Assembly (NCBI RefSeq): GCF_002902285.1 | Contig: NZ_PPRU01000004.1 | Location: 62,001-126,000 of the forward strand | DNA from: Staphylococcus simulans | GTDB taxonomy: Bacteria > Bacillota > Bacilli > Staphylococcales > Staphylococcaceae | DNA length: 64,000 nucleotides | Direction: 5' to 3' | Part shown: positions 57,592-64,000 of the stretch, piece after piece | Layout of the letters: each line of letters starts with the position of its first letter | Position numbering within the stretch: the stretch's first letter is position 1 | The notes under the pieces: generated by a model | What the model was told of the DNA's origin: nothing | What the model saw: the letters and a program-made list of their open reading frames with translations, nothing else | The model's database searches: none | Position numbers and translations under genes: made by a program

Positions 57592-58662
57592 TTAATCTAA
57601 TCCAACTTTATCTCTGCCTAACTCGTCGATTGTCAGACCCTCTTCAAAGAAATCACGTTCTAAAATTGTAGAAGCTATGACGATAATCGCATCAATATTC
57701 GGCGTTTCTACCCCAATTTCACGCCCTAAGCTAGACCATAAGACTAAACCGAATGCAATATCTTCAGTTAAATAACGATTCTTCACGTGATTTGGCCCTG
57801 GAATTTGTGAGAAAACAGGACTTTCGTTAAACAGACGATTTAACGGTTCATCTTCACGATCTCTTTCTAAATAACCACGTTGAATACGTGCTTCTTTTGC
57901 TGTTTGCAGTTCGAATCCTAAACGACGGCCAAGTGACAGACGCTCAAGCTCTACCGCATGCAGTAAACGAACCGTATGTTTAGTAATCCCTTCTTTATAT
58001 AATGAGAAGTCTCCAGAGTAATCAATACGTCCAACGTTTAATAAAGTAGGTCCTGGGTGCACTTCTGGGTTACCATTTTCTAAGTTTGTTTTCCATAAGT
58101 TTTCTTCTTTAATAATTTGAGGATAAATCTTTTCAACAATTTCAAAGTCTTCACTTAAATGTTCTTGAATATAAGAAGTGAAATAGACTTTACGTACATT
58201 TAAAGATAGATCAACAATACCCTCTTCAAAGTCAACACGCGTACCATACGTTAATGTGTTTGCTTCACAAAAACGTGGGCATACATCGATATATTCATCT
58301 TCTAATATGTTAAGGAATCGTGCTGAACCCATAGCAGCTGCCATGTTGAAGAATATAATTTGGTCATCCTTAACGAACGGCGCCATAATACGTGCATAAT
58401 ATTCAATAAATGTTGATGGAATAATCATTTGAATAATTTCTGCATCTTGTATAACCTCTTCGATGTCATCGCTGACTTGTGTAAATTTCACAAAGCTTTC
58501 TTCACCTTCATTATTGAAGTGGAAACCGCCTTGTTCAATCGCTTTATCGAACTTTTCGATAGAAGCGTTACGGCAATACAATTTGACATCGTGGCCCTTG
58601 CTTGTCATATCAACGGCTGCTGTGACAGCACCGTTACCTGAACCAATAATTGCTATTTTCAT
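57592..58662 (-). CDS. NAD/NADP octopine/nopaline dehydrogenase family protein
   Basis: A 356-residue two-domain dehydrogenase. The N-terminal Rossmann domain has GSGNGAVTAAVDM; the C-terminal helical opine-dehydrogenase domain carries the catalytic His202 in EVHPGPTLLNVG, the family hallmark. Opine dehydrogenases reductively condense an amino acid with a 2-oxo acid. It is clearly different from CntM, the staphylopine enzyme. Its partner NhaC-type carrier is co-transcribed. GAAGG precedes the ATG. A leader of about 200 bases with a strong palindrome precedes the gene. Real substrates unknown. Confidence 0.88.
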   Translation of the reverse strand: MKIAIIGSGNGAVTAAVDMTSKGHDVKLYCRNASIEKFDKAIEQGGFHFNNEGEESFVKFTQVSDDIEEVIQDAEIIQMIIPSTFIEYYARIMAPFVKDDQIIFFNMAAAMGSARFLNILEDEYIDVCPRFCEANTLTYGTRVDFEEGIVDLSLNVRKVYFTSYIQEHLSEDFEIVEKIYPQIIKEENLWKTNLENGNPEVHPGPTLLNVGRIDYSGDFSLYKEGITKHTVRLLHAVELERLSLGRRLGFELQTAKEARIQRGYLERDREDEPLNRLFNESPVFSQIPGPNHVKNRYLTEDIAFGLVLWSSLGREIGVETPNIDAIIVIASTILERDFFEEGLTIDELGRDKVGLD

Positions 58663-58698
58663 GCTTCATACCTTCTTTCTTTGTTTAGTCATGATTAT

Positions 58699-58751
58699 GA
58701 GAGACCGTACAATAGCTTTATTGCTAGAAATAAAGTGATGTACGGTCTCTC
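58699..58751 (-). repeat. Long palindrome in the opine-dehydrogenase leader
   Basis: Perfect 13-bp arms GAGAGACCGTACA / TGTACGGTCTCTC enclose a second stem CTTTATT / AATAAAG. There is no T-tract on either side, so it is not an ordinary terminator. It starts 37 bases before the gene. Confidence 0.75.
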
Positions 58752-58809
58752 GAAGTGTGAAAATATTATTTATTCTATTTAACCGTCTTAAAGAAAAATA
58801 AAACAGAAA

Positions 58810-58825
58810 ACTTGTGAGACTTGTG
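58810..58825. promoter_or_regulatory. Tandem ACTTGTG repeat
   Basis: ACTTGTG-AG-ACTTGTG, two copies spaced 9 bp, within the transcribed leader of the opine-dehydrogenase gene. Possible protein-binding site. Confidence 0.3.
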
Positions 58826-58874
58826 TATGCTAGAACACGCACAGTTACAGCTTTCTGCGACCATCAAATAGTGT

Positions 58875-58903
58875 ATTATAGTTATCGTAACATGATTAGA
58901 CAA
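58875..58903 (-). promoter_or_regulatory. Promoter of the opine dehydrogenase/NhaC pair
   Basis: Reverse strand -35 TTGTCT (58898-58903), 17-base spacer, perfect -10 TATAAT (58875-58880), predicting a leader of about 205 bases. Confidence 0.55.
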
Positions 58904-59093
58904 ATAATAAAATAAAAATTTGTTAGCTACTTATTAACAATAACGTCTATATATTTCATACCCTACTTCTCTTTATTTATTGTTTTTGTTAGGTGTCCAA
59001 AATGGTAAAAAATATTGAAGTTTTTCCGATTGTGTTTCATTTAAACTCAATTATTGCTATATTTAAAGTAATCTTAAATATCGGAGGAGCGCT

Positions 59094-59474
59094 ATGACTA
59101 AGGAACATTCACCTGAACAAGTCACCGAGCACACTGAAGTCTATCAACAATTTCCAACAGAAGATGCACGTTTATTCGCGTGTTTAATTTATATACTCAG
59201 CTTTTTTACAACTATTATCGGACCCTTAATTATTTGGTTAACCAAAGGCAGTGAATCTTATTTTGTAAATAAGACCGCTAAAAACTATTTTAATTTCGTT
59301 ATTTCTTATACGATATGGACGATTGTAGCATTAGTTTTATGCATCGTATTAATTGGTATGATAATATTACCGGTTCTCGGTATATTGAGCATTGTATTCT
59401 CAGTCATAGCGGCTGTCAAAGCATATAATGGCGAGGAATACCTAATCCCGCTATCTATCCGCTTCTTCAACTAA
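59094..59474 (+). CDS. DUF4870 domain membrane protein
   Basis: A 126-residue protein with a hydrophilic N-terminus and about three helices. DARLFACLIYILSFFTTIIGPLIIWLTK and YFVNKTAKNYFNFVISYTIW are the DUF4870 pattern. Function unknown. GGAGGAGCG precedes the ATG. It is monocistronic with a strong terminator. Confidence 0.82.
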   Translation: MTKEHSPEQVTEHTEVYQQFPTEDARLFACLIYILSFFTTIIGPLIIWLTKGSESYFVNKTAKNYFNFVISYTIWTIVALVLCIVLIGMIILPVLGILSIVFSVIAAVKAYNGEEYLIPLSIRFFN

Positions 59475-59476
59475 TC

Positions 59477-59506
59477 ACACACAACCACAGCGTTGTGTGT
59501 TTTTTT
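59477..59506 (+). terminator. Terminator of the DUF4870 gene
   Basis: Perfect ACACACAAC / GTTGTGTGT stem followed by six T residues. Confidence 0.9.
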
Positions 59507-59595
59507 GATGCTTTTTTCATAAACACATTCATTGTTTCTCTGTGTGTAATTTGAGAAAATAGACAGTGCTGAATTAAGAAGAAGGAGGCGTGTGT

Positions 59596-59928
59596 ATGCG
59601 CTGGTTTAAAGTCATTTTAGCTGGCTTAGTAGAAATTATTTGGGTCAATTGTATTAAAAATGCAGATTCAGTGCTCAGTTGGGGACTGACTTTAATTATG
59701 ATTGCGATCAGTTTCGCATTAGTAATCAATGCTTGTAAATCATTGCCTGTGGGAACGGCTTATGCCATTTTCGTAGGTATCGGTACAGTGGGCACCATTA
59801 TTTTAGATATGGTGGTCTATGGCGACCCCTTCAGCTTTACCAAACTCTTTTTCATTATCTTATTATTGATTGGTATTCTTGGACTGAAACTATCAACAGA
59901 TGAAACAGAAAGCGAGGGCTCACACTGA
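59596..59928 (+). CDS. SMR family multidrug/guanidinium exporter subunit (YkkC-like)
   Basis: A 110-residue four-helix small multidrug resistance protein, first of a pair. The essential membrane Glu lies in AGLVEIIWVNCIK near residue 13, and LPVGTAYAIFVGIGTVGT is the family signature. The ATG at 59596 lies 7 bases behind GAAGGAGG. The gene overlaps its partner by one base (TGATG), so a heterodimer like YkkCD/GdnCD is likely. It has an acidic tail absent from the partner. No guanidine riboswitch is visible upstream. Confidence 0.9.
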   Translation: MRWFKVILAGLVEIIWVNCIKNADSVLSWGLTLIMIAISFALVINACKSLPVGTAYAIFVGIGTVGTIILDMVVYGDPFSFTKLFFIILLLIGILGLKLSTDETESEGSH

Positions 59929-60242
59929 TGGCATGGTTATATTTATTTATCGCAGGCTGTTTCGAAATTCTTGGCGTGATTCTTTTAAATGAATTGAATC
60001 GAACAGGCAAGAAATTTTATATTGTGTTATTAGGTATCGCCTTTATCTTCAGTTTCAGTATTTTATCACTCGCTATGAATTCCATCCCGATGGGAACGGC
60101 TTATGCGATTTGGACAGGTATTGGAACTGGCGGCGGTGCAATTATCAGTATGATATTTTATAATGAATCCAAAAATATCTGGCGTATTCTTTGTATCGGC
60201 TTAATTGTCGTTTCTTCTGTTGGGTTAAAACTCATTTCATAG
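59928..60242 (+). CDS. SMR family exporter subunit (YkkD-like)
   Basis: A 104-residue four-helix SMR protein, the partner of the preceding gene. The membrane Glu is in AGCFEILGVILLNELN and the signature reads IPMGTAYAIWTGIGTGGGA. Translationally coupled to the first subunit. Paired SMR proteins insert with opposite topology and export drugs or guanidinium; the substrate here is unknown. Confidence 0.9.
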   Translation: MAWLYLFIAGCFEILGVILLNELNRTGKKFYIVLLGIAFIFSFSILSLAMNSIPMGTAYAIWTGIGTGGGAIISMIFYNESKNIWRILCIGLIVVSSVGLKLIS

Positions 60243-60329
60243 TCATGCATACGCTTACGGTGTATTCATTGTTTCTCCTTCTTCCTTTTAATATAATTGA
60301 TATATAAACTAAGAAAGGGAGTGTTTTGT

Positions 60330-61298
60330 ATGGCTAAGGTCTATATTGCAGGCCCTATCCCACAAGTAGGACTTGATATTCTAGAAAAGAATAATATCGA
60401 AGTCGATATGTACGATGGTCCAGGAGTTGTGGATCAAGAAACATTAAAAAATGGCGTGAAAGATGCGGATGCATTAATCAGTATTTTATCTACAAACGTA
60501 GATAAAGACGTCATCGCAGCAGGCGAAAACTTAAAAGTGATCGCAAACTACGGTGCCGGCTTTAATAACGTAGATATTGAATATGCTGAATCTAAAGGCA
60601 TCTATGTGACAAACACACCTGGCGTTTCAACACGCTCAACAGCAGAATTAACATTTGCGTTAGTTCTTGCAGTGGCACGTCGTATTGCTGAAGGTGATCA
60701 GTTATCACGTACGAAAGGATTCGATGGTTGGGCACCATTATTCTTCAGAGGACGTGAAGTATCAGGTAAAACTATCGGTATCTTCGGTTTAGGAAATATC
60801 GGTTATGCAGTTGCTAAACGTGCGAAAGCATTCGATATGGATATCCTTTATACAGGTCCACATCGTAAAGAAGATAAAGAAAAAGAATTAGGTGCGAAAT
60901 ACGTTGATTTTGACACATTATTAAAAGAATCAGACTTTATCACAATCAACGCTGCTTACAAACCAGAATTGCACCACTTGTTCGATACAGAACAATTCAA
61001 ACAAATGAAACCGACAGCTTATTTAGTTAATGCTGCGCGTGGTCCGATTGTAAACGAACAAGCACTTGCTGATGCATTGAAAGACAAAGTCATCGAAGGT
61101 GCAGCGTTAGACGTTTATGAATTCGAACCGAAAATCACTGAAGACTTGAAATCACTAGACAATGTCGTGATTACGCCGCATATCGGTAACGCTACATTTG
61201 AAGCACGTGACGGCATGGCTGAAATTGTCGCAAATAACACAGTAGATGTCTTAAAAGACAACAAAGCACCACAATATGTTGTAAATAACGTTAAATAA
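60330..61298 (+). CDS. D-isomer specific 2-hydroxyacid dehydrogenase family protein
   Basis: A 322-residue NAD-dependent dehydrogenase. The cofactor loop IFGLGNIGYAVAKRAKAF, catalytic Arg in NAARGPIVNE, Glu in EFEPKI and His in NVVITPHIGNAT are in place. Close relatives are annotated glyoxylate/hydroxypyruvate reductase or glycerate dehydrogenase. The ATG at 60330 follows AAAGGGAG. Monocistronic with a strong terminator. Physiological substrate uncertain. Confidence 0.9.
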   Translation: MAKVYIAGPIPQVGLDILEKNNIEVDMYDGPGVVDQETLKNGVKDADALISILSTNVDKDVIAAGENLKVIANYGAGFNNVDIEYAESKGIYVTNTPGVSTRSTAELTFALVLAVARRIAEGDQLSRTKGFDGWAPLFFRGREVSGKTIGIFGLGNIGYAVAKRAKAFDMDILYTGPHRKEDKEKELGAKYVDFDTLLKESDFITINAAYKPELHHLFDTEQFKQMKPTAYLVNAARGPIVNEQALADALKDKVIEGAALDVYEFEPKITEDLKSLDNVVITPHIGNATFEARDGMAEIVANNTVDVLKDNKAPQYVVNNVK

Positions 61299-61315
61299 GA
61301 TTTTTACACTTAAGT

Positions 61316-61354
61316 AAAATGAGGCCTGGGAAAATATCCCAGACCTCATTTTTT
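61316..61354. terminator. Bidirectional terminator, hydroxyacid dehydrogenase / FAD monooxygenase
   Basis: AAATGAGG-CCTGGGA pairs with TCCCAG-ACCTCATTT (one mismatch), with T-runs on both strands. Confidence 0.92.
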
Positions 61355-61391
61355 ATTTCTTTATTTTATCGTTTTAAACGATGTTGGTTGT

Positions 61392-62516
61392 TTATACAGA
61401 TTTCGTTTTGTATAAGAATTTCGCTTGATTTGAAATCAATTTAGACGGTGTGCGTTTCAACACAAAGTTGCGCAAGCCAATCATCAAGCCATTTTGATAT
61501 TGTGCTTTTTTACCGATACTGCGAGAACGTTTAATCACTTTTGCAGTATGTTTCACACGTAACGCATCATAACGTGCTAAAGCTTCTCTGAAATCATAAG
61601 TATTTAAGCAATTTGCTAACACAATCGCATCTTCCATCGCTTGTCCTGCACCTTGTCCCATATTCGGTGTTGTCGCATGAGCTGCATCACCTAGTAATAA
61701 TGTGCGACCATAGACGAAGGATTGAAGCGGTGTTAAATCGTAAATATTATGGTGTAAAATACCCGTTTCACTTTGTTGGTCTAGAATACGTCTGACCTCA
61801 TTTGGATAGTTATTGTAATATGCTTGAATATAAGGTTTCGTGAACTCTTTAAATTTAGGATCGTTTTCTTTCGCATTAACCGCAATAAACCAATACGCTT
61901 GGTTATTTAACATCGGTACAATCCCTACACGGCCTTTAGCACCCCAAAACTCTTTCGCTGTATGCGGATCATTCAAAGTTACATCGTCGACCATTCCTCT
62001 GAAGCATGTATAACCTTGGTAGTTAACAGTGGCTTTAGGGTTTACTTGTCCACGAATAATTGAATGTACGCCATCTGCACCGATACATAAATCAAAGTAA
62101 TGTGTATCACCTTGTGCAGTTGTTAAAGTAACTTTCGAACTGTTTTGTACGAGTTTCACGATTTTAGTTCCTGTATGGATTAATTCTTTTGGAACATAAG
62201 ATACGATAACATCTAATAAAGCTTGTCTTGGCAGTGTTAAATTAACTGTTCCTTTTTTCATCACTGCTTTATTTAATACATGTCCTTTGTCATCTAAAAT
62301 TTCCATTTCTTTGATGACTTGTCCTGCATTTTTAATTCCTTTTGCCATATCATGATTGCCGAGTTTGTCTAATACATTACCACCGATGCCGATACCGGCA
62401 CCGATTTCTTTGATTTCATCTTGTTGTTCAAATACATGTATTTCGTGATCTTGTTCATGTAATAAGGCAGCTGCGGTGAGTCCGCCAATGCCGCCGCCGA
62501 CAATTGCTATTTTCAT
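61392..62516 (-). CDS. FAD-dependent monooxygenase (PHBH fold)
   Basis: A 374-residue flavoprotein hydroxylase. The ADP-binding motif GGGIGGLTAAALLHEQ is N-terminal, the DG motif is LCIGADGVHSIIRG, and the second FAD motif is LLGDAAHATTPNMGQGAGQAMEDA. Substrates of relatives include aromatic acids and other small molecules; none can be inferred here. AGAGGTGG precedes the ATG. Confidence 0.9.
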   Translation of the reverse strand: MKIAIVGGGIGGLTAAALLHEQDHEIHVFEQQDEIKEIGAGIGIGGNVLDKLGNHDMAKGIKNAGQVIKEMEILDDKGHVLNKAVMKKGTVNLTLPRQALLDVIVSYVPKELIHTGTKIVKLVQNSSKVTLTTAQGDTHYFDLCIGADGVHSIIRGQVNPKATVNYQGYTCFRGMVDDVTLNDPHTAKEFWGAKGRVGIVPMLNNQAYWFIAVNAKENDPKFKEFTKPYIQAYYNNYPNEVRRILDQQSETGILHHNIYDLTPLQSFVYGRTLLLGDAAHATTPNMGQGAGQAMEDAIVLANCLNTYDFREALARYDALRVKHTAKVIKRSRSIGKKAQYQNGLMIGLRNFVLKRTPSKLISNQAKFLYKTKSV

Positions 62517-62594
62517 CTCAATAATCCACCTCTTTTTAACACTTCCTATTTATTCTATCATATTCCCTATTTCCTATGTATCTAGCTGGATAGC

Positions 62595-62622
62595 TTAAAA
62601 AAAGAGGGCTGCTGCCCTCTTT
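62595..62622 (-). terminator. Terminator of the glucosaminidase gene
   Basis: Reverse-strand AAAGAGGGC-AGCA-GCCCTCTTT followed by a T-run. Confidence 0.9.
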
Positions 62623-62624
62623 GG

Positions 62625-63401
62625 TTATTTATAGAAGTTAATACGAATATCATCTTTTTTAATACCATATTTTTGATAATACGTATCCATCATACCTGCA
62701 ATATTTTGATCCCAACCGATGTCACTCGCATATTGATGCTGACCAGGATTGCTAGGATTCCAACGCATTTGATAAAGTGAAATTTGTCCTTTATCGAAGA
62801 AGTCTTCTCGTACAAAACGTGCACCGCCCATAATTGCACGTTCTGGTGACGTCCACTTCTGCTTTTTCGCATAACTATGGCCATGCTTCATTGCGTCTTC
62901 ATCAAACGCACCGATGCCATAAAAATTATAATATGTTTTTCCTTTAAACTTAATGCCTTTCGATAACTCAGAACGTCCATGTCCTGTTTCTACTAATGCA
63001 TGGCTGACGAGATAAATAACATTCACATCATATTTATCTTGTGCCTTTAAAAATGCGTCCCCTTTATTTTCAAGCACGCCTTTGCCTTTTAATAATTGAT
63101 TCACTTCTTTTTCATCCATTGAGACAGGCTCTGAAATATCCATATAACTGATATTATGATTCTGTCTTTTAATTGCCATAGCTTGTTCAACATCTGCTTT
63201 AGATGCATTCACAAATTGACCATTGTCTTCTTTCGTATTCAATACACCTTTTGAAGTTTGAAGTTGAACAGCTTCATCAAATGTATAATTCTTATCATTG
63301 CTGAACCAATTCGTTTCATTAATGATAAATAGAATAATAAAAGTTAAAAGAATTAAGCCGACAAACAGCCTGAAAATACGCGTTTTTACTTTACGATTCA
63401 T
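62625..63401 (-). CDS. Membrane-anchored N-acetylglucosaminidase domain protein
   Basis: A 258-residue cell-wall hydrolase: a short cytoplasmic end, one helix (residues 12-27), then an extracellular glucosaminidase domain. The catalytic Glu is in SHALVETGHGRSELSKG, followed by YNFYGIGAFDEDA and the helical end VREDFFDKGQISLYQMRWNP. The type resembles the S. aureus SagA/SagB/ScaH glucosaminidases; which one was not resolved. GAGGAG precedes the ATG. Confidence 0.88.
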   Translation of the reverse strand: MNRKVKTRIFRLFVGLILLTFIILFIINETNWFSNDKNYTFDEAVQLQTSKGVLNTKEDNGQFVNASKADVEQAMAIKRQNHNISYMDISEPVSMDEKEVNQLLKGKGVLENKGDAFLKAQDKYDVNVIYLVSHALVETGHGRSELSKGIKFKGKTYYNFYGIGAFDEDAMKHGHSYAKKQKWTSPERAIMGGARFVREDFFDKGQISLYQMRWNPSNPGQHQYASDIGWDQNIAGMMDTYYQKYGIKKDDIRINFYK

Positions 63402-63426
63402 TATGCGAACTCCTCATGTATTTTTT

Positions 63427-63678
63427 CTATTTCAACATAAAGTATGCTGCAATGATTACAATCATCACAATTGTAAAAGAGAGATTGATAATTATCTTCA
63501 TTCCTGTTCTGTCACGGAATAAAACATTAAACATCATTAAACTGATAATTAAACCGATCGCAAACATGGTAATCGCAAGCACGGCTTTCATCATAATCAA
63601 AAAAATAAAACCAAGCACGACAAATAAATTTGAAATCAGTGCTAAAGCTTTTAATATGTTCGGGTTAATCGTCAACAC
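63427..63678 (-). CDS. Small membrane protein, unknown function
   Basis: An 83-residue protein with three hydrophobic segments (about 12-30, 33-52 and 62-81). The start is weakly defined: GTG at 63678 or TTG at 63675, both close behind AAGAAGG. It lies directly upstream of the glucosaminidase gene, separated by 25 bases, and may be co-transcribed with it. Confidence 0.6.
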   Translation of the reverse strand: MLTINPNILKALALISNLFVVLGFIFLIMMKAVLAITMFAIGLIISLMMFNVLFRDRTGMKIIINLSFTIVMIVIIAAYFMLK

Positions 63679-63756
63679 CTTCTTTCTATCATCTACATCT
63701 AAATTCTATTAAAGTTTATCATATTTCTGACAGCGTCGGCAGATAGATTCTGTATG

Positions 63757-63790
63757 TAAAAAAAGAGCCGTTCTAAAAAGAACAGCTCTT
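63757..63790 (-). terminator. Terminator of the DUF1641 gene
   Basis: Reverse-strand AAGAGCTGTTC / GAACGGCTCTT (one G-U pair) followed by a long T-run. Confidence 0.88.
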
Positions 63791-63802
63791 ATAGAATAAC
63801 GC

Positions 63803-64000
63803 TTAATCTTCGCGTGACATTCCTTTTAATAAGTTTACGAAATACGTAATACTTCTGTTTGCTTCATCGTCTTTCAATAAGCCGACTAAGCTAGAAATTG
63901 TTGTACGTTGATTTGGACTTGCAGCATTCGCATTTTTAAGTCCTTTGTTCAACTTAAGCAACATTTCTTCTGTACCTGCTACATCCACTTTACCAAGCAT
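63803..64000 (-). CDS. DUF1641 protein (partial, 5' end outside window)
   Basis: The last 65 or so residues of a reverse-strand protein (LGKVDVAGTEEMLLKLNKG ... YFVNLLKGMSRED) resembling DUF1641 family proteins, which in staphylococci and bacilli lie directly after the formate dehydrogenase alpha gene. The true start is to the right of the window. This fits the fdhD and Moco genes seen earlier. A terminator follows, so it is the last gene of its transcript. Confidence 0.8.
   Translation of the reverse strand: MLGKVDVAGTEEMLLKLNKGLKNANAASPNQRTTISSLVGLLKDDEANRSITYFVNLLKGMSRED

Larger units (their letters stand above)
58663..59093. other. Divergent intergenic region, opine dehydrogenase / DUF4870 gene
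   Basis: 431 bases without a gene. The reverse strand holds a promoter (58875-58903), a direct repeat of ACTTGTG (58810-58825) and the 53-bp palindrome (58699-58751). The forward side towards 59094 is AT-rich and shows nothing definite. Confidence 0.55.

Noticed and set aside
57592..58662. CntM (staphylopine dehydrogenase)
   Set aside because: The sequence does not match CntM beyond the general opine fold, and no cntKLABCDF genes are adjacent.
59507..59595. Guanidine (ykkC) riboswitch before the SMR pair
   Set aside because: The gap is under 90 bases, and none of the known guanidine riboswitch motifs could be seen.

Overview
This is chromosomal DNA of a low-GC coccoid Firmicute, almost certainly a coagulase-negative Staphylococcus. 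The evidence is gene content and order: the rplC/rpsJ end of the ribosomal S10 operon, then gdh, a purine permease, topB, glcU and fmhB, then sarV beside the molybdenum-cofactor genes, ureABCEFGD beside sarR, a CHAP-domain secretory antigen, and a DUF1641 gene at the right edge. The exact species cannot be fixed by eye. The Leloir galactose genes and the urease would fit the S. carnosus/simulans group, but that is a guess. I saw no prophage, insertion sequence, CRISPR array, rRNA or tRNA.

Left part (1-21.5 kb). The start of the S10 ribosomal operon runs off the left edge. It is followed by housekeeping and transport genes: glucose dehydrogenase, NCS2 purine permease, topoisomerase III, an acetyltransferase-like protein, glucose uptake permease GlcU, an AEC permease, an RND exporter and FmhB, which adds the first glycine of the peptidoglycan bridge. 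Next come a VOC protein, a MarR regulator with an MFS exporter, a four-gene ABC transporter/two-component system, and sarV.

Molybdenum block (21.6-30.3 kb). moeA-mobB-moaE-moaD-mobA-moaA form an overlapping operon. moaC diverges from it, moeB-moaB follow convergently, and modA-modB-modC encode molybdate uptake. fdhD (35.4 kb) and the DUF1641 gene at the right edge (usually next to a formate dehydrogenase) extend this theme: molybdate import, cofactor synthesis and delivery to molybdoenzymes. A galR / galK-galE-galT island lies between modA and fdhD.

Middle and right (36-64 kb). These hold biotin uptake (bioY with a BirA-type operator), a nucleoside hydrolase, an acyl-CoA dehydrogenase-like protein, a siderophore-binding lipoprotein with a Fur-like box, and a urea transporter divergent from the complete urease operon. 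An accessory-looking stretch follows (patatin, TspO, orphan Vsr endonuclease, SarR, a UvrA paralogue, a DoxX-like protein, a luciferase-like oxidoreductase). Then come an SsaA-like CHAP protein, an opine-dehydrogenase/NhaC pair with an unusual structured leader, a paired SMR exporter, a D-2-hydroxyacid dehydrogenase, an FAD monooxygenase and a membrane-anchored glucosaminidase.

No wholly new multi-gene system stands out. The best leads are regulatory: twin operator sites before the ABC/two-component operon, repeated GalR heptamers, a 22-bp element shared by two intergenic regions around sarR and ssaA, a short ORF overlapping the sarV start, and the long palindrome in the leader of the opine dehydrogenase/NhaC pair.
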